Source: Sulfurovum riftiae
GTDB taxonomy: Bacteria > Campylobacterota > Campylobacteria > Campylobacterales > Sulfurovaceae
Direction of reading: 5' to 3'
Length of the DNA stretch: 64,000 nt
NCBI RefSeq assembly: GCF_001595645.1
Contig: NZ_LNKT01000034.1
Location: forward strand, 62,001-126,000
Part shown: positions 42,105-52,437 of the stretch, piece by piece
How the letters are laid out: each line of letters begins with the position of its first letter
Numbering within the stretch: position 1 is the stretch's first letter
The notes under the pieces: generated by a model
Databases searched by the model: none
What the model was told of the DNA's origin: nothing
Seen by the model: the letters and a program-made list of their open reading frames with translations, nothing else
Translations under genes and position numbers: made by a program

Positions 42105-42818
42105 ATGACAATTCTTCCAGCTATAGATTTAAAAGACGGCAAAGCCGTAAGACTCTCAAAGGGTTTAATGGAATCTGCGAAGATCTACAGTGATGAGCCC
42201 TGGCAGGTCGCCAAACGGTTTGAAGCGCTTGGCAGCGAATGGGTTCACCTTGTTGACCTTAACGGTGCCTTTGCCGGAAAACCGGAGAACCTGGAACAGA
42301 TCAGGAAAATCAGGGAAAACTGCAACCTCAAACTGGAGCTGGGTGGTGGGATACGGGACGAAGAGACCATCAAAATGTATCTTGATCTGGGGATCGACAG
42401 GCTCATTCTGGGCTCCATTGCGGTCAAAGACCCACAGTTCGTCAAAGAGATGGCTGCCAAATACCCCATTGTCGTAGGCATCGATGCGATCGACGGTATG
42501 GTAGCCGTTGAAGGCTGGGGAGAGGTCTCCGACATGAAAGCGACCGACCTTGCACGGGAATTCGCCGATGCCGGTGTTGAAGCGATCATTTGTACCGATG
42601 TGGGACGTGACGGAATGATGACAGGTGTGAACATCGACTTCACCCTTGCCATCAAAGAGGCTTCAGGGCTTGAGACCATCGCAAGCGGCGGCCTCAAAGA
42701 TATGACAGACATCAATGCTCTTATAGAGGCAGGCATAGACGGAACGATCGTTGGAAAAGCTTTCTATGAAGGTACACTTGATCTCGAAGAAGCGTTTAAG
42801 GCGGCCAATGCAGGATAA
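42105..42818 (+). CDS. hisA: phosphoribosylformimino-5-aminoimidazole carboxamide ribotide isomerase
   Basis: 237 residues, (beta-alpha)8 barrel. Catalytic Asp in [14 protein letters not shown], phosphate sites [11 protein letters not shown] and IASGGLKD, and [12 protein letters not shown] with the second catalytic Asp. Fourth step of histidine synthesis. Start is ATG 42105 after AAAGGAAACAG; an upstream in-frame start is REP-derived and rejected. Overlaps prmA by 11 bases. Confidence 0.95.
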   Translation: MTILPAIDLKDGKAVRLSKGLMESAKIYSDEPWQVAKRFEALGSEWVHLVDLNGAFAGKPENLEQIRKIRENCNLKLELGGGIRDEETIKMYLDLGIDRLILGSIAVKDPQFVKEMAAKYPIVVGIDAIDGMVAVEGWGEVSDMKATDLAREFADAGVEAIICTDVGRDGMMTGVNIDFTLAIKEASGLETIASGGLKDMTDINALIEAGIDGTIVGKAFYEGTLDLEEAFKAANAG

Positions 42819-43638
42819 ATATTATGAACTGACCATCACGCTTGATGAACAGTTTGTGGACCTCATTGCCGACTTCATTCTCAATATCCATGATGAAGGT
42901 GTTGAACTGGGGGAAGAAAAGATCGTGATCCGCAGCGAATCTGATTTAACTCCGGTTAAAGAAGCGCTTGTATCCTTGTCTGACACACTTGGTGAGAACA
43001 TAAAAATGGATTTCACACTCGAAGAGAAAGAGAATATCGACTGGATCAAAACCTATCAGGAATCCATTCAGCCCATTGAAGCGGGGAAATTTTATATTTT
43101 TCCAAGCTGGTATGAAGAGAAAGAGAACCGTATCAATATCAAGATCGACCCGGCACTGGCCTTCGGTTCCGGACACCATGCTACGACCTTCTCCTGCCTT
43201 GAAGCGATCAGCACTTATGTCAAACCAAAAGACCGTGTCATCGATGTCGGATGCGGATCGGGTATTCTGGGACTGGCTGCAAAGAAACTCGGTGCGACCG
43301 TTGAACTGTGCGATACGGACCCTCTTTCCGTTGAGAGCTGCAAAGAGAATTTTTCACTCAATGAAGAGCAGTATGACGAACTCTGGGAAGGGTCTATCGA
43401 TAAAGCTTCCGGGACTTATGATGTCGTTATTGCAAACATCATCGCTGATGTCCTGCGATTCATCGCCAAAGACCTCAAAGCTGCCGTAAAAGAGGACGGA
43501 TACCTGATACTTTCAGGTATTTTAGATAAAAAAGAAGCACTGGTCAAAGAGTCATTCACTGACTTGACATTAGAAAGAAGAACACTGAAAGATGAGTGGG
43601 TAACACTTGTTTACAAAAAGGAAACTGCCCATGGCTAA
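42808..43638 (+). CDS. prmA: ribosomal protein L11 methyltransferase
   Basis: 276 residues. Substrate-recognition domain (1-90), then the SAM domain with [16 protein letters not shown], the motif [16 protein letters not shown] (about 147-161) and motif [13 protein letters not shown]. Trimethylates L11. ATG 42808 lies inside the hisA 3' end in another frame; the end overlaps ftsH by eight bases. Confidence 0.93.
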   Translation: MQDKYYELTITLDEQFVDLIADFILNIHDEGVELGEEKIVIRSESDLTPVKEALVSLSDTLGENIKMDFTLEEKENIDWIKTYQESIQPIEAGKFYIFPSWYEEKENRINIKIDPALAFGSGHHATTFSCLEAISTYVKPKDRVIDVGCGSGILGLAAKKLGATVELCDTDPLSVESCKENFSLNEEQYDELWEGSIDKASGTYDVVIANIIADVLRFIAKDLKAAVKEDGYLILSGILDKKEALVKESFTDLTLERRTLKDEWVTLVYKKETAHG

Positions 43639-45607
43639 CAATAACAACAACGATAACAACCAGAACAATAACAATAATTTTTTCAATGACAACCCCCTGC
43701 TCGCTTTTGCGATCTTCTCCATTGTCATCATCCTGATCTTCAAATCATTCGTCGGAGAAGGTGAAGGCATCGGCAGTATGATGAATGCCCAAAAGGTTTC
43801 GCAGACAAAACAGGTGAAATACTCGGAGATCAAAAAGAAGATCGAAGAGGGAACAGTCAAGAGCGTTAAGCTCACCCCTTCCATGGTAGAGGCGATCATC
43901 GAAGACAACGGACGCAAGGTACGTTACGTTGCACAGAATGTCCCTACCTACGACAGGGACCTCATTCCGCTGCTTGACAAAAAGGGTATCACCTACGAAG
44001 GTGTCATGGGCAACGGGTTCTTCTCTGAGCTCATCAGTATGCTGCTGCCGATCCTCATCTTTTTTGCCATCTGGATCTTCCTCGCCAAGAAGATGACCAA
44101 GGGCATGGGCGGCGGCATTTTGGGTGCGGGGAAAGCGGACAAACTCATCAATGCCGAGAAACCGGATACACGTTTCGATGATGTACAGGGGGTGGAAGAG
44201 GCCAAGGACGAGGTCAAGGAGATCGTTGATTTCCTGAAATTCCCGGAACGCTACATCGAACTGGGAGCGAAGATCCCCAAAGGGGTCCTTCTTGTGGGAC
44301 CTCCGGGTACCGGTAAAACCCTGCTTGCAAAAGCTGTGGCGGGAGAAGCTTCCGTGCCGTTCTTCTCTGTGAGCGGTTCAGGCTTCATTGAAATGTTCGT
44401 CGGTGTCGGTGCCAGCCGTGTACGTGACCTTTTCGCACAGGCAAAGAAAGAGGCTCCTTCCATCATCTTCATCGACGAGATCGATGCCATAGGTAAAAGC
44501 CGTGCTTCAGGCGGTCAGATAGGCGGGAACGATGAAAGGGAACAGACACTCAACCAGCTGCTTGCAGAGATGGACGGTTTCGGTACCGATACCCCTGTCA
44601 TTGTACTGGCAGCCACCAACCGCCCTGAGACACTCGATGCCGCACTGCTCAGGGCAGGACGGTTCGACAGACAGGTCCTGGTGGACAAACCGGACTTTGA
44701 CGGACGTTTGGCGATCCTCAAAGTGCACTCCAAAGATGTCAAGCTCGCCAAAAATGTCGATCTAGAAATAGTGGCGAAACAGACTGCCGGACTTGCAGGT
44801 GCGGACCTTGCGAACATCATCAATGAAGCGGCACTGCTTGCAGGACGTTTCAACAAAAAAGAGATCGAGCAGTCAGACCTGCTTGAAGCGATCGAAAGAT
44901 CTTTCGTGGGGCTTGAGAAGAAGAACCGAAAGATCTCCGAAGTGGAAAAACGCATCGTATCCTATCATGAAAGCGGCCATGCACTGATGGCGGAACTTAG
45001 CAAAGGCGCCACTCGCGTCACAAAAGTCTCCATCATCCCAAGAGGACTCGGTGCACTGGGATACACCCTGCACCTTCCCGAAGACGAGGACAGATTCCTC
45101 AAACAGAAACATGAACTCCTTGCCGAGATTGATGTGCTTCTGGGCGGACGTGCGGCTGAAGAGGTCTTCATCGGCGAGATCAGTACGGGTGCAGGAAATG
45201 ACCTTGACCGTGCCACGGCGATCCTCAAAGATATGATCTCTGTATACGGTATGAGCGATGTTGCCGGTCTGATGGTCCTCAAGCGCAGTGAACAATCCTT
45301 CCTTGGCGGAGGCGGTGTCGTGACTGACTACAGTGAAAAAATGGCGGAAAATATTGATGAGGAGATCAAAAGAACCCTTGATGAGCGTTATGATTTTGTC
45401 AAGAAAACATTGAAAGACTATTATGATGCGATCGATGAAATGGCAAAGGTCCTTCTCGATGTTGAAGTGATCGAGGGAAAGAAAGTACGCGATATCATTG
45501 AAAATTACGAGAAAGAAAAAGGGTTGCCTAGTCGTCTTGCACATACAAAACCCAAAGAGACAAAAAAGAACAACGAAGAAAAAGACAATCAAAAAAACGA
45601 TGCCTAA
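43631..45607 (+). CDS. ftsH: ATP-dependent zinc metalloprotease FtsH
   Basis: 658 residues. An Asn-rich N-terminus ([20 protein letters not shown]), a membrane helix (about 24-42), a periplasmic domain, a second helix (about 135-153), the AAA domain with [10 protein letters not shown] (about 222), Walker [11 protein letters not shown] and arginine-finger region, and the HESGH zinc site (about 446). Degrades membrane and short-lived proteins. The C-terminus is Lys/Asn/Glu-rich ([14 protein letters not shown]). Coupled to prmA upstream and pssA downstream by 8-base overlaps. Confidence 0.96.
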   Translation: MANNNNNDNNQNNNNNFFNDNPLLAFAIFSIVIILIFKSFVGEGEGIGSMMNAQKVSQTKQVKYSEIKKKIEEGTVKSVKLTPSMVEAIIEDNGRKVRYVAQNVPTYDRDLIPLLDKKGITYEGVMGNGFFSELISMLLPILIFFAIWIFLAKKMTKGMGGGILGAGKADKLINAEKPDTRFDDVQGVEEAKDEVKEIVDFLKFPERYIELGAKIPKGVLLVGPPGTGKTLLAKAVAGEASVPFFSVSGSGFIEMFVGVGASRVRDLFAQAKKEAPSIIFIDEIDAIGKSRASGGQIGGNDEREQTLNQLLAEMDGFGTDTPVIVLAATNRPETLDAALLRAGRFDRQVLVDKPDFDGRLAILKVHSKDVKLAKNVDLEIVAKQTAGLAGADLANIINEAALLAGRFNKKEIEQSDLLEAIERSFVGLEKKNRKISEVEKRIVSYHESGHALMAELSKGATRVTKVSIIPRGLGALGYTLHLPEDEDRFLKQKHELLAEIDVLLGGRAAEEVFIGEISTGAGNDLDRATAILKDMISVYGMSDVAGLMVLKRSEQSFLGGGGVVTDYSEKMAENIDEEIKRTLDERYDFVKKTLKDYYDAIDEMAKVLLDVEVIEGKKVRDIIENYEKEKGLPSRLAHTKPKETKKNNEEKDNQKNDA

Positions 45608-46322
45608 ACCCAACCTGATCTACATACTGCCCAACCTTTTTACGGCGAGCAGTATCTTTATAGGGGTCATCAGCATCGTTGAGGCCAGCAAGGAACATTT
45701 TATCCTGGCTTCTTGGTTGATCCTTCTTGCACTTGTCTTTGACGGACTTGACGGACGTATTGCGCGTATGACCAATACGACCAGCCAGTTCGGGGTGGAG
45801 TTCGATTCCCTGGCGGACATCATCTCTTTTGGTATCGCACCGGCCATGCTGCTGTACTTTTTCATCGGAAATGAATTCGGACGCTTCGGCATCCTGGTCT
45901 CCGCACTCTATGTCATTTTCGGTGCCATCCGTCTTGCACGCTTCAACATCTCTACAGCCAAGACAGACCCCAATGTCTTTATAGGCCTGCCCATACCCAC
46001 CGCTGCTATCTTCATCTCGATGTGGATCCTTCTATTCAACAAATATGGTCTTGAAGCATACAGTATCGTACTGCTTTTTCTTGCACTGGGGGTTTCAGTA
46101 CTGATGGTGAGCAATTTCCGTTACCCCTCTTTCAAGAAAGTGAAACTCGACAGACCGATGGTCTTCAAGACTATGATCGTGGCACTGATGCTTGCCTCCC
46201 TGCTCTACCTCTTCTCTGCTGAAGGTTTTGCGCTTATCATCCTCATCTATGTACTCTATGGGCCTATCAGAGCACTTCGTACCATCAACCTTAGGAAGAT
46301 AAAGATTAAACGCCAGGATTAA
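45600..46322 (+). CDS. pssA: CDP-diacylglycerol-serine O-phosphatidyltransferase
   Basis: 240 residues with about seven to eight hydrophobic helices. The CDP-alcohol phosphotransferase motif is complete: DGRIAR-x8-GVEFDSLAD. Makes phosphatidylserine, precursor of phosphatidylethanolamine. ATG 45600 overlaps the ftsH end by eight bases, giving the run hisA-prmA-ftsH-pssA. Confidence 0.93.
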   Translation: MPKPNLIYILPNLFTASSIFIGVISIVEASKEHFILASWLILLALVFDGLDGRIARMTNTTSQFGVEFDSLADIISFGIAPAMLLYFFIGNEFGRFGILVSALYVIFGAIRLARFNISTAKTDPNVFIGLPIPTAAIFISMWILLFNKYGLEAYSIVLLFLALGVSVLMVSNFRYPSFKKVKLDRPMVFKTMIVALMLASLLYLFSAEGFALIILIYVLYGPIRALRTINLRKIKIKRQD

Positions 46323-46338
46323 ACTTCTCTATCTTATG

Positions 46339-46448
46339 GTCGGTAAACCGACCCTACGTACATATAATACTTTAATAAAATAAATACCCGTACCTGCGTA
46401 GGGTCGATTCATCGACCATGTTGGTTTAGTAATCACAATTCATCGACC
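46339..46448. repeat. REP pair plus a REP remnant upstream of leuA
   Basis: Inverted REP 46339-46358 and direct REP 46398-46417 (TTCATC variant). A headless fragment ATTCATCGACC at 46438-46448 looks like the right half of a third copy. The remnant stops six bases before the leuA -35 box. Confidence 0.85.
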
Positions 46449-46453
46449 ACAAC

Positions 46454-46482
46454 TTGACAGAACCATATAAAACATGTATACT
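46454..46482 (+). promoter_or_regulatory. sigma70-type promoter of the leuA leader
   Basis: TTGACA (46454-46459), 17-base spacer, TATACT (46477-46482). Initiation near 46489 puts the leader-peptide ATG about 18 bases into the RNA. Confidence 0.8.
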
Positions 46483-46506
46483 TGCACAAAAATCACAGGA
46501 GAAATC

Positions 46507-46575
46507 ATGAAAACGATTCAAAATATTTCAAACATTTTCACACAAGTTGATACTCTCCTGCTGCTCTCACTCTAA
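46507..46575 (+). CDS. leuL: leucine-rich leader peptide of leuA
   Basis: A 22-codon ORF with AGGAG seven bases before ATG, encoding MKTIQNISNIFTQVDT and then LLLLSL. The codons CTC CTG CTG CTC TCA CTC place five leucines within the last six codons, the hallmark of a leucine attenuator. It follows a strong promoter and precedes leuA (2-isopropylmalate synthase) on the same strand by 195 bases. Ribosome stalling at these codons when charged tRNA-Leu is low should favour leuA expression. I use the symbol leuL by analogy. Confidence 0.85.
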   Translation: MKTIQNISNIFTQVDTLLLLSL

Positions 46576-46608
46576 TTTCCCCATTACACGACTTTACATT
46601 TTTAGTTT

Positions 46609-46646
46609 CTAATTAACCACTATTTAGGTAAAATTAGTCAATTTTT
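46609..46646 (+). terminator. candidate attenuator of leuA
   Basis: CTAATT-A-ACC, 8-base loop, GGT-AA-AATTAG forms a weak AT-rich stem (46609-46637) followed by TCAATTTTT. It lies between the leader peptide and leuA at a suitable distance. The alternative antiterminator partner is not obvious to me. Confidence 0.4.
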
Positions 46647-46653
46647 ATACCGT

Positions 46654-46735
46654 TAGTCATCCTGAACTTGCACCAAGGGTATTTCCTTTGGTCATTCAGG
46701 ATCTCCGAGATCCCGGATCGGGTCCGGAATGACAT
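46654..46735. repeat. GTCATCC-family double palindrome in the leuA leader
   Basis: Begins GTCATCCTGAACTTGCACC, contains an 8-bp stem ACCAAGGG/CCTTTGGT (one G-T), a flanking CCTGA/TCAGG pair, and then an inverted copy of the 1525-1550 element ending GGTCCGGAATGAC. It sits between the attenuator candidate and the leuA start and is part of the leader RNA. Confidence 0.65.
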
Positions 46736-46769
46736 ATTATCGGTACGCATATATAACAAGGTAAACACA

Positions 46770-48326
46770 ATGAGTAAAGAAACCATTAAAATATTTGACA
46801 CGACATTGAGAGACGGTGAACAGAGCCCAGGTGCTTCCATGAACACCGAAGAGAAGATCCAGATCGCTGCCCAGTTGGAGCGTTTGGGTGTGGACATCAT
46901 TGAAGCGGGCTTTGCCGCGGCAAGTCCCGGAGATTTCGACGCCATCGAGAAGATCGCACAACGCGTGAGCAACTCCACTGTCTGTTCACTGGCACGTGCC
47001 ATGGACTCCGATGTCAAAGCGGCCGGTGAAGCGGTAGCCAAAGCGAAGAGGAAGCGTATCCATACCTTCATTGCCACTTCGAAGATCCATATGGAACACA
47101 AATTGAAAATGGCTCCGGATGAAGTCATCAAGAGGGCTGTAAGGGCTGTAGAGTATGCACGTACCTTTGTTGACGATGTGGAGTTCTCCTGCGAAGATGC
47201 AGGGCGTTCCGACATGGGCTTTATGAAGGAGATATCCGATGCGGTCATCGAGGCGGGTGCAACTACCATCAACCTACCGGATACCGTAGGCTTCAGACTT
47301 CCCTTCGAGATCGGTGCCATGGTCAAAGAGATGAGTGAATACACCAAAGGACGTGCCATCATTTCTGTCCATAACCATAATGATTTGGGGCTGGGGGTGG
47401 CCAACTCGCTTGAAGCCGTCATCAATGGTGCCAGACAGGTCGAGTGTACCATCAACGGTTTGGGTGAGCGTGCGGGGAATGCAGCTTTGGAAGAGATCGT
47501 CATGGCATTGAAGACACGTGCGGATGTCTTTGCCGACTTCAAAACCAATATCAACACCAAAGAGATCTACCCTTCCAGCCGTCTAATCGCCAGCATTACA
47601 GGGATCGAACCGCAGCCAAATAAGGCGATCGTTGGAAAAAATGCATTTGCACATGAAAGCGGTATACATCAGGATGGTATGCTGAAGAACAAAGAGACCT
47701 ACGAGATCATCCGTCCGGAAGATATCGGTTTGGATATGGAAGACACCTTGGTGTTGGGCAAACACTCCGGCCGTGCCGCATTCAAAGACAAGTTGGGTAA
47801 ATTAGGGTTCACCTTGGATGATGAGGCTTTGAATGCCTCTTTCGAACGCTTCAAGATCTTGGCAGACCGAAAAAAAGAGATCTATGATGATGACTTGAGA
47901 GCTCTGGTCACCAACGAGATGACCTCCGCTCCAAAGATCTTCGAATTGATCTCCCTGCAGTTGATGGATTGCAGCAATGGTGTTCCCAGTGCGGCAGTCA
48001 GCATCAAAAAAGACAACAATGAGATCATCGATGCGAGCATAGGCGACGGGACGATGGATGCCATTTTCAAGACCATAGACCGTATTTCCGGCTATGAAGG
48101 CCAACTGTTGGACTACAAGGTAAAATCTGTCAGTAAAGGGAAAGATGCTCTGGCCAATGTCACGGTCAAGGTATCCTTCAACGGTGAACCTGCCATTATA
48201 GGACACGGATTGAACATAGATACTATGCTGGCCTCTGCCAGAGCCTATATCGGTGCATTGAACTCTTATTTGAGTATGGAAGGGAAGCTGAAGAATCGTT
48301 ATAGTGACAGTTCCAAGACGATTTGA
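46770..48326 (+). CDS. leuA: 2-isopropylmalate synthase
   Basis: 518 residues, full-length form. Catalytic TIM barrel with [18 protein letters not shown], the metal-site [19 protein letters not shown] and [13 protein letters not shown], then a C-terminal LeuA dimerisation/leucine-feedback domain (about 390-510). First committed step of leucine synthesis. ATG 46770 has AAGG seven to eight bases upstream. Regulated, I infer, by the leader peptide upstream as well as by feedback. The gene appears monocistronic here. Confidence 0.95.
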   Translation: MSKETIKIFDTTLRDGEQSPGASMNTEEKIQIAAQLERLGVDIIEAGFAAASPGDFDAIEKIAQRVSNSTVCSLARAMDSDVKAAGEAVAKAKRKRIHTFIATSKIHMEHKLKMAPDEVIKRAVRAVEYARTFVDDVEFSCEDAGRSDMGFMKEISDAVIEAGATTINLPDTVGFRLPFEIGAMVKEMSEYTKGRAIISVHNHNDLGLGVANSLEAVINGARQVECTINGLGERAGNAALEEIVMALKTRADVFADFKTNINTKEIYPSSRLIASITGIEPQPNKAIVGKNAFAHESGIHQDGMLKNKETYEIIRPEDIGLDMEDTLVLGKHSGRAAFKDKLGKLGFTLDDEALNASFERFKILADRKKEIYDDDLRALVTNEMTSAPKIFELISLQLMDCSNGVPSAAVSIKKDNNEIIDASIGDGTMDAIFKTIDRISGYEGQLLDYKVKSVSKGKDALANVTVKVSFNGEPAIIGHGLNIDTMLASARAYIGALNSYLSMEGKLKNRYSDSSKTI

Positions 48327-48348
48327 CATATATAGCCTACATGGCTAC

Positions 48349-48411
48349 GCTCTGCTCCGACCATTTCGGTTCCAAAGCTACAAACGACAAGAAATTGTCG
48401 TTTGTTTTACG
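48349..48411. repeat. two-copy hairpin repeat / terminator between leuA and serS
   Basis: GCTCTGCTCCGACC onward, then CTACAAACGACAA-GAAA-TTGTCGTTTGTTTTA. The second half is a 9-bp perfect stem (48382-48390 with 48395-48403) followed by GTTTTA and probably ends the leuA message. A homologous element lies at 59439-59500. Confidence 0.75.
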
Positions 48412-48415
48412 CTTC

Positions 48416-49660
48416 TCATATATATTTCTTCAAGACGATCGGGATCTCTATGCTCCCATCCTCATTCTGATAATTCTCCATAATAGCGATAAGTGTACGG
48501 CCTACTGCCAAAGCAGAACCGTTCAGTGTATGGACCAGCCTGTTCTTCTTTCCGTCTTTGAATCGGATCTTTGCGCGTCTTGCCTGAAAATCCCTCGTAT
48601 TGGAGATCGAAGAGATCTCACGGTACTTGTTCTGGCCGGGGAGCCATACCTCAAGATCGATGGTCCTGGCAGCTGAGAAACCGAGGTCTCCACCGCAAAG
48701 CTCGACCACCCTGTGCGGCAGGCCCAATGCGGTCAGAATGTCGGATGCATTCTGTACCATCATCTCAAAGACCTCATCACTCCTGTCCGGGTGGGCGATA
48801 GCAACCATCTCCACTTTGTCGAACTGGTGCTGTCGTATCATACCTCTGGTATCACGGCCTGCGGAACCTGCCTCTTTTCTGAAACAAGGTGTATAGCCTG
48901 TCATGAGTACCGGAAGTTCCTGCTCCGAGAGGATCTCATCGTTATACATATTGGTCAGCGGCACTTCCGCTGTAGGAATGAGGTAAAGATCCTCATCCTC
49001 TATCTTGAAAAGATCGTCTCCGAATTTAGGCAGCTGTCCTGTTCCCTGAAGCATCTGTGCATTGTTCAGGAACGGCACACAGAGCTCTTCAAAGCCTTTT
49101 TGGGCATTGGTATCGAGAAAGAAGTTTATGAGGGCCCTTTCGAGCCTTGCAGCCTCTCCACGCAATACGGAAAAACGGCTCTTGGCAAGTTTCACACCAC
49201 GTTCGAAGTCTATCCATCCGTTCTTCTCGGCCAGGGCCCAGTGTTCTTTGGGTTCAAAGTCGAACATTTTGGGTTCAAGTACTTTTCGCAATTCCACGTT
49301 ATCTTCTTCATCTGTACCCTGTGGAACGGAATCATCCGGGAAATTCGGTATGGCAAGTGCCACGGCATAGAGTGCCTCTTCAGCCTCTCTGGCCTCCTCC
49401 TGCAGAGGGACCATCGCCTCTTTGTTCGCATCCACTTTGGCTTTAAGCTCGGTAATATCTTTGCCTTCACGCATGTACTGACCAAAGAGTTTGGACATAC
49501 TGTTTTGCTCAGCTTTTGCCGACTCGAGTTTTGCATTGGCCTCTTTGAGGGATTTAAAAAGCGTTTGGAGATGTTCGAGCGTAGCACTGTCTACACCTTT
49601 TTTCTGCAGTTTTGCACTAGCTTCCTCAAAGTTGTTTTGGAGGTATTTTAAGTTTATCAT
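48416..49660 (-). CDS. serS: seryl-tRNA synthetase
   Basis: 414 residues, class II. N-terminal long coiled-coil arm (about 25-105), then motif 2 [19 protein letters not shown] and motif 3 region [17 protein letters not shown]. Charges tRNA-Ser and tRNA-Sec types. Convergent with leuA across a shared hairpin. A minus-strand TATAAT (49698-49693) gives a leader of about 25 bases. Confidence 0.95.
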   Translation of the reverse strand: MINLKYLQNNFEEASAKLQKKGVDSATLEHLQTLFKSLKEANAKLESAKAEQNSMSKLFGQYMREGKDITELKAKVDANKEAMVPLQEEAREAEEALYAVALAIPNFPDDSVPQGTDEEDNVELRKVLEPKMFDFEPKEHWALAEKNGWIDFERGVKLAKSRFSVLRGEAARLERALINFFLDTNAQKGFEELCVPFLNNAQMLQGTGQLPKFGDDLFKIEDEDLYLIPTAEVPLTNMYNDEILSEQELPVLMTGYTPCFRKEAGSAGRDTRGMIRQHQFDKVEMVAIAHPDRSDEVFEMMVQNASDILTALGLPHRVVELCGGDLGFSAARTIDLEVWLPGQNKYREISSISNTRDFQARRAKIRFKDGKKNRLVHTLNGSALAVGRTLIAIMENYQNEDGSIEIPIVLKKYI

Positions 49661-49692
49661 AGAGTTTACCTATATTATGAAATTTAATGGAA

Positions 49693-49698
49693 TTATAG
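49693..49698 (-). promoter_or_regulatory. -10 box of serS
   Basis: TATAAT on the minus strand (TTTTTACTATAATTCC) with no consensus -35, 33 bases before the serS ATG. Confidence 0.5.
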
Positions 49699-49735
49699 TA
49701 AAAAGTATTGAAGATTAAACATAGCTGCTTAATAG

Positions 49736-49764
49736 TCAGGGGGAAAGAGATACCCTGACTTTTA
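49736..49764 (+). terminator. hairpin between serS and the lipoprotein gene
   Basis: GTCAGGG and CCCTGAC form a 7-bp stem with an 11-base loop. TTTT follows on the plus strand; on the minus strand, where the lipoprotein gene ends 24 bases away, only TATTAAG follows. Orientation of function is unclear. Confidence 0.45.
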
Positions 49765-49787
49765 TGTTACTAAAGTGAGCTATATGA

Positions 49788-51164
49788 CTAGTACTCATAA
49801 TAAAGTGAAGACATTCCCCCTGACCACTTTACTGTACATTCATCTACTCCACCTGTACTTGTAGTATTACCATCAGTATTTACAGCAATTAATACATGAC
49901 CATATGCACCTGTATTAAAATTACTTTGTGCTTCGTTCAAACTACAGTGTGGTGATTTTTCTACAGTAAAACTATTCGGTGCAAGATTTACATCAATAAG
50001 ATATTCAGAACCACCATTTTCTAACTCAATAAAAATTGCCATTCGTACTTTTTCTATACTCCCTGAATTTGGAGTTGTTACTGAAGGAGCCGAAATTTTA
50101 TCCCATCGTAAACCAATTTTTTGCGCCACACCTATTCTTCTGCCATTTTCATCTCCATGTGCTTCTACTGAAACCGTATGCCCTGCTAATTTTGGATCAA
50201 AAACAATATCAAAATATGCATACCCATCTGCATCTGTTATATCATCCACAATTTCAACATGGGCTATAACCAAGGAACCAACTTCGCCATTATCTCCCCC
50301 CAGTAGTCTTTCTTCATTTCCTATAATATAAGTTAAGTTAGTTGTATCTATCAAATTGGAGTACATTCCACTAAATGTCAAATTGTCACTTACAGATTTA
50401 ATGTTCCAACCTCCGAGATAACTGGAGTCTGTTTTCCCTTCGGAAGGGAAAATAATGAGATTATCTCCACTTATAACCTTTGTTTGCATTGCATAATTTA
50501 TACTATTATCTATAAATGTAACGGGATCAGTATTATAAATACTACCTTTTGATATTTGCAATTTCTCGCCATTAAATTCTTTCACACCATTTACCAATGT
50601 GAATTTAACAGGAATCCCTACAGTAGGCAAATTCGATTTTCTATCTACTGCATGTACATGATAATGTCCTATCATACCTCTTTTCACATCATACTCAGTT
50701 GATTCATATACTATCGAAAGCGTCGTTGCACGACCATCTGACGATTCATCTAAGTTAAACTTTAATGTAATAGGTGCTTCTATACTTATATTACCATCAG
50801 TATATACAATGCTGAGTGTTCCTGTCTCAGGGAATACAGCAGGAGGCGTATAACTGAAACTTCCCTTTCCATTTTCATCTGTAACTACAGAATTAGATTC
50901 AACAGAACCCAAATGCTGATCAAATACTTTCATTGCAACAGGGGCACCAGGAACAGCAAAGTCATTTTGTGTCAATTGAAATTCGATCTTATACTTTTCA
51001 TATGCAGTAATATTCAAATTTGATGTCACATTCTTAAACGCATACCCATTAGTAGCAGGTGGAGGAGTTGGAGTAATTGGGTCTTTTTTACTATTACTCC
51101 CACATCCTGATAACAGCATACTCATTGCTGCTATCATTACTGTATATATAATCTTTTTTTTCAT
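49788..51164 (-). CDS. lipoprotein with Ig-like (invasin/Big-1-like) repeats
   Basis: 458 residues. Signal peptide with a lipobox (MLLSGC, Cys21), a short Pro-rich linker (DPITPTPPPATNG), then two beta-rich Ig-like domains (about 45-130 and 145-340), each with the Big-1 logic of a variable loop followed by TDENGKGSFSYTPP or DADGYAYFDIVFD. Anchored in the outer membrane and likely surface-exposed. The codons are clearly more AT-rich than in neighbouring genes. Pairs with the barrel protein 27 bases upstream on the same strand. Function not known. Confidence 0.75.
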   Translation of the reverse strand: MKKKIIYTVMIAAMSMLLSGCGSNSKKDPITPTPPPATNGYAFKNVTSNLNITAYEKYKIEFQLTQNDFAVPGAPVAMKVFDQHLGSVESNSVVTDENGKGSFSYTPPAVFPETGTLSIVYTDGNISIEAPITLKFNLDESSDGRATTLSIVYESTEYDVKRGMIGHYHVHAVDRKSNLPTVGIPVKFTLVNGVKEFNGEKLQISKGSIYNTDPVTFIDNSINYAMQTKVISGDNLIIFPSEGKTDSSYLGGWNIKSVSDNLTFSGMYSNLIDTTNLTYIIGNEERLLGGDNGEVGSLVIAHVEIVDDITDADGYAYFDIVFDPKLAGHTVSVEAHGDENGRRIGVAQKIGLRWDKISAPSVTTPNSGSIEKVRMAIFIELENGGSEYLIDVNLAPNSFTVEKSPHCSLNEAQSNFNTGAYGHVLIAVNTDGNTTSTGGVDECTVKWSGGMSSLYYEY

Positions 51165-51191
51165 AGTGATCTATTCTCCCTTTCTATTCTT

Positions 51192-51737
51192 TTAGAACAT
51201 ATAATGAACGCCAAAGACAATACTTCCTATATGGTCTAAAGCATCTGCATCTGATAGCGTATATCTATATCCAAGATCTATATTTATCATCTCTCCAGCT
51301 TCTAAAACAATACCAGCTTGCCCACCATATAGAAAACCACTATCATCAACATAACTACTTTCATAATTTGCATATCCTACATTAACACCTATATATGGTC
51401 TCACTGTAGATTCTTTTTCTAATACAAAATAGTCCAAAGTCAAATATCCTTTTTCAATATTTTGATCATTATCACTACTGTCATAATAATCAAATATAAA
51501 GGTAGTTCTCCATTGATCATTCTGTGCACCTATTTTAACCCCAAATTCCACATCATTGTCACCTTTGAAATCTGGTTCTATTACAACCATATCACCTTCC
51601 ATATGTCCTACATCACCTTGTACTTCAGCATACCCCACTTCTAAACCTATAAAAGTTTTACTTGTAAAAATATCACCTGCGTAAAGTGTACTACCCAATG
51701 TTACACATAAAAGTGCAATTACTACCTTTTTCATCAT
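51192..51737 (-). CDS. outer-membrane beta-barrel protein (OmpA-barrel-like)
   Basis: 181 residues with a signal peptide (MMKKVVIALLCVTLGSTLYA), alternating strand pattern and C-terminal aromatic (GVHYMF). The YIGVNVGYANYESSY and LGYRYTLSDAD segments are typical of small 8-strand barrels. AT-rich like the downstream lipoprotein gene, with which it is probably co-transcribed. Could be a partner that displays the Ig-like lipoprotein, but this is inference. AAGGAG precedes the start. Confidence 0.75.
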   Translation of the reverse strand: MMKKVVIALLCVTLGSTLYAGDIFTSKTFIGLEVGYAEVQGDVGHMEGDMVVIEPDFKGDNDVEFGVKIGAQNDQWRTTFIFDYYDSSDNDQNIEKGYLTLDYFVLEKESTVRPYIGVNVGYANYESSYVDDSGFLYGGQAGIVLEAGEMINIDLGYRYTLSDADALDHIGSIVFGVHYMF

Positions 51738-51941
51738 TTGAAACTCCTTGTCCTTGTTTTAAATATTTGTATTTTAAAAATACCTATAACATAAGCATAT
51801 CATATTTTTATATTTTTTAATCTTAAAGCAATATATTTTTTTGTAATAAAAATGGAAAATTAGGTAATATCCTTTCACAGAACATATGAAAATTGGAATT
51901 AGTACCCCACGGGATTAGCTGTATGATTAGAATTTAGCAAG
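51738..51941. other. AT-rich intergenic stretch
   Basis: About 200 bases, strongly AT-rich, with promoter-like tracts for the outer-membrane gene on the minus strand (TATGTTATAGG region). I see no ORF, repeat or RNA here. Confidence 0.5.
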
Positions 51942-52018
51942 TGGTAGCAAGACGGGAACTCGAATCCCGGACCTCCGCCTTATGAGAGCAGCGCTCTAAC
52001 CAACTGAGCTATCTTGCC
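51942..52018 (-). tRNA. tRNA-Met (CAT anticodon)
   Basis: 77 bases on the minus strand including an encoded CCA. Acceptor GGCAAGA pairs with TCTTGCT (first pair G-U), D-stem GCTC/GAGC, anticodon stem CTGCT/GGCGG around loop CTCATAA, T-stem CGGGA/TCCCG with loop TTCGAGT. The first pair G-U is not the mismatch of initiator tRNA, so it is an elongator Met tRNA or an Ile tRNA whose C34 is lysidylated. Confidence 0.92.
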
Positions 52019-52081
52019 ACTAATGAAGAGACCGGAATTCTAGCTAAAGTTAGCTTTATTGTCAATAGTTTTTTTCAAAAA

Positions 52082-52324
52082 TCAGAGATTTAATAGTTTT
52101 TCTACTTTTTTCTGGTCGAATCCGCAGATCCACTGTGAACCGATAAGATAGACTGGAACCCCTCTGCAGCCATGCTGTTCACAGTCCTTTGCCGCCTTCT
52201 GGTCCTTGGAAATGTCTATGACCTTGAATTTGATACCGTGTGATTTCAGATGGTTCTTTGCAGTGGTGCACCACTTGCATGTCGGTGTGGTGAAGAGTAC
52301 GACTTTTTTCTGTTTCTTTTCCAT
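52082..52324 (-). CDS. glutaredoxin-family protein
   Basis: 80 residues, thioredoxin fold. Redox motif CKWC in FTTPTCKWCTTAKNHL (residues 15-18), the cis-Pro motif GVPVYLIG, and the final GFDQKKVEKLL helix. It also has a second pair of cysteines (DCEQHGC). Likely a thiol-disulfide reductase in the cytoplasm. The Met at 52324 follows a distant AGGAG (about 13 bases); a longer frame lacks homology. Confidence 0.82.
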   Translation of the reverse strand: MEKKQKKVVLFTTPTCKWCTTAKNHLKSHGIKFKVIDISKDQKAAKDCEQHGCRGVPVYLIGSQWICGFDQKKVEKLLNL

Positions 52325-52437
52325 GACAGTTGTCTTCTCCTTTCTTTTTTTCAAAATTATACAACATTTATATACTGATTTCAACCATAGGTTAAAATAA
52401 TTTGTTAAAAAACTTTAGTGTAGTTGACTAAAGACTA

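Noticed and set aside
51942-52018. Integrated element using tRNA-Met as attachment site
   Set aside because: No integrase, phage gene or repeated tRNA 3' end was seen in the adjacent 2 kb.
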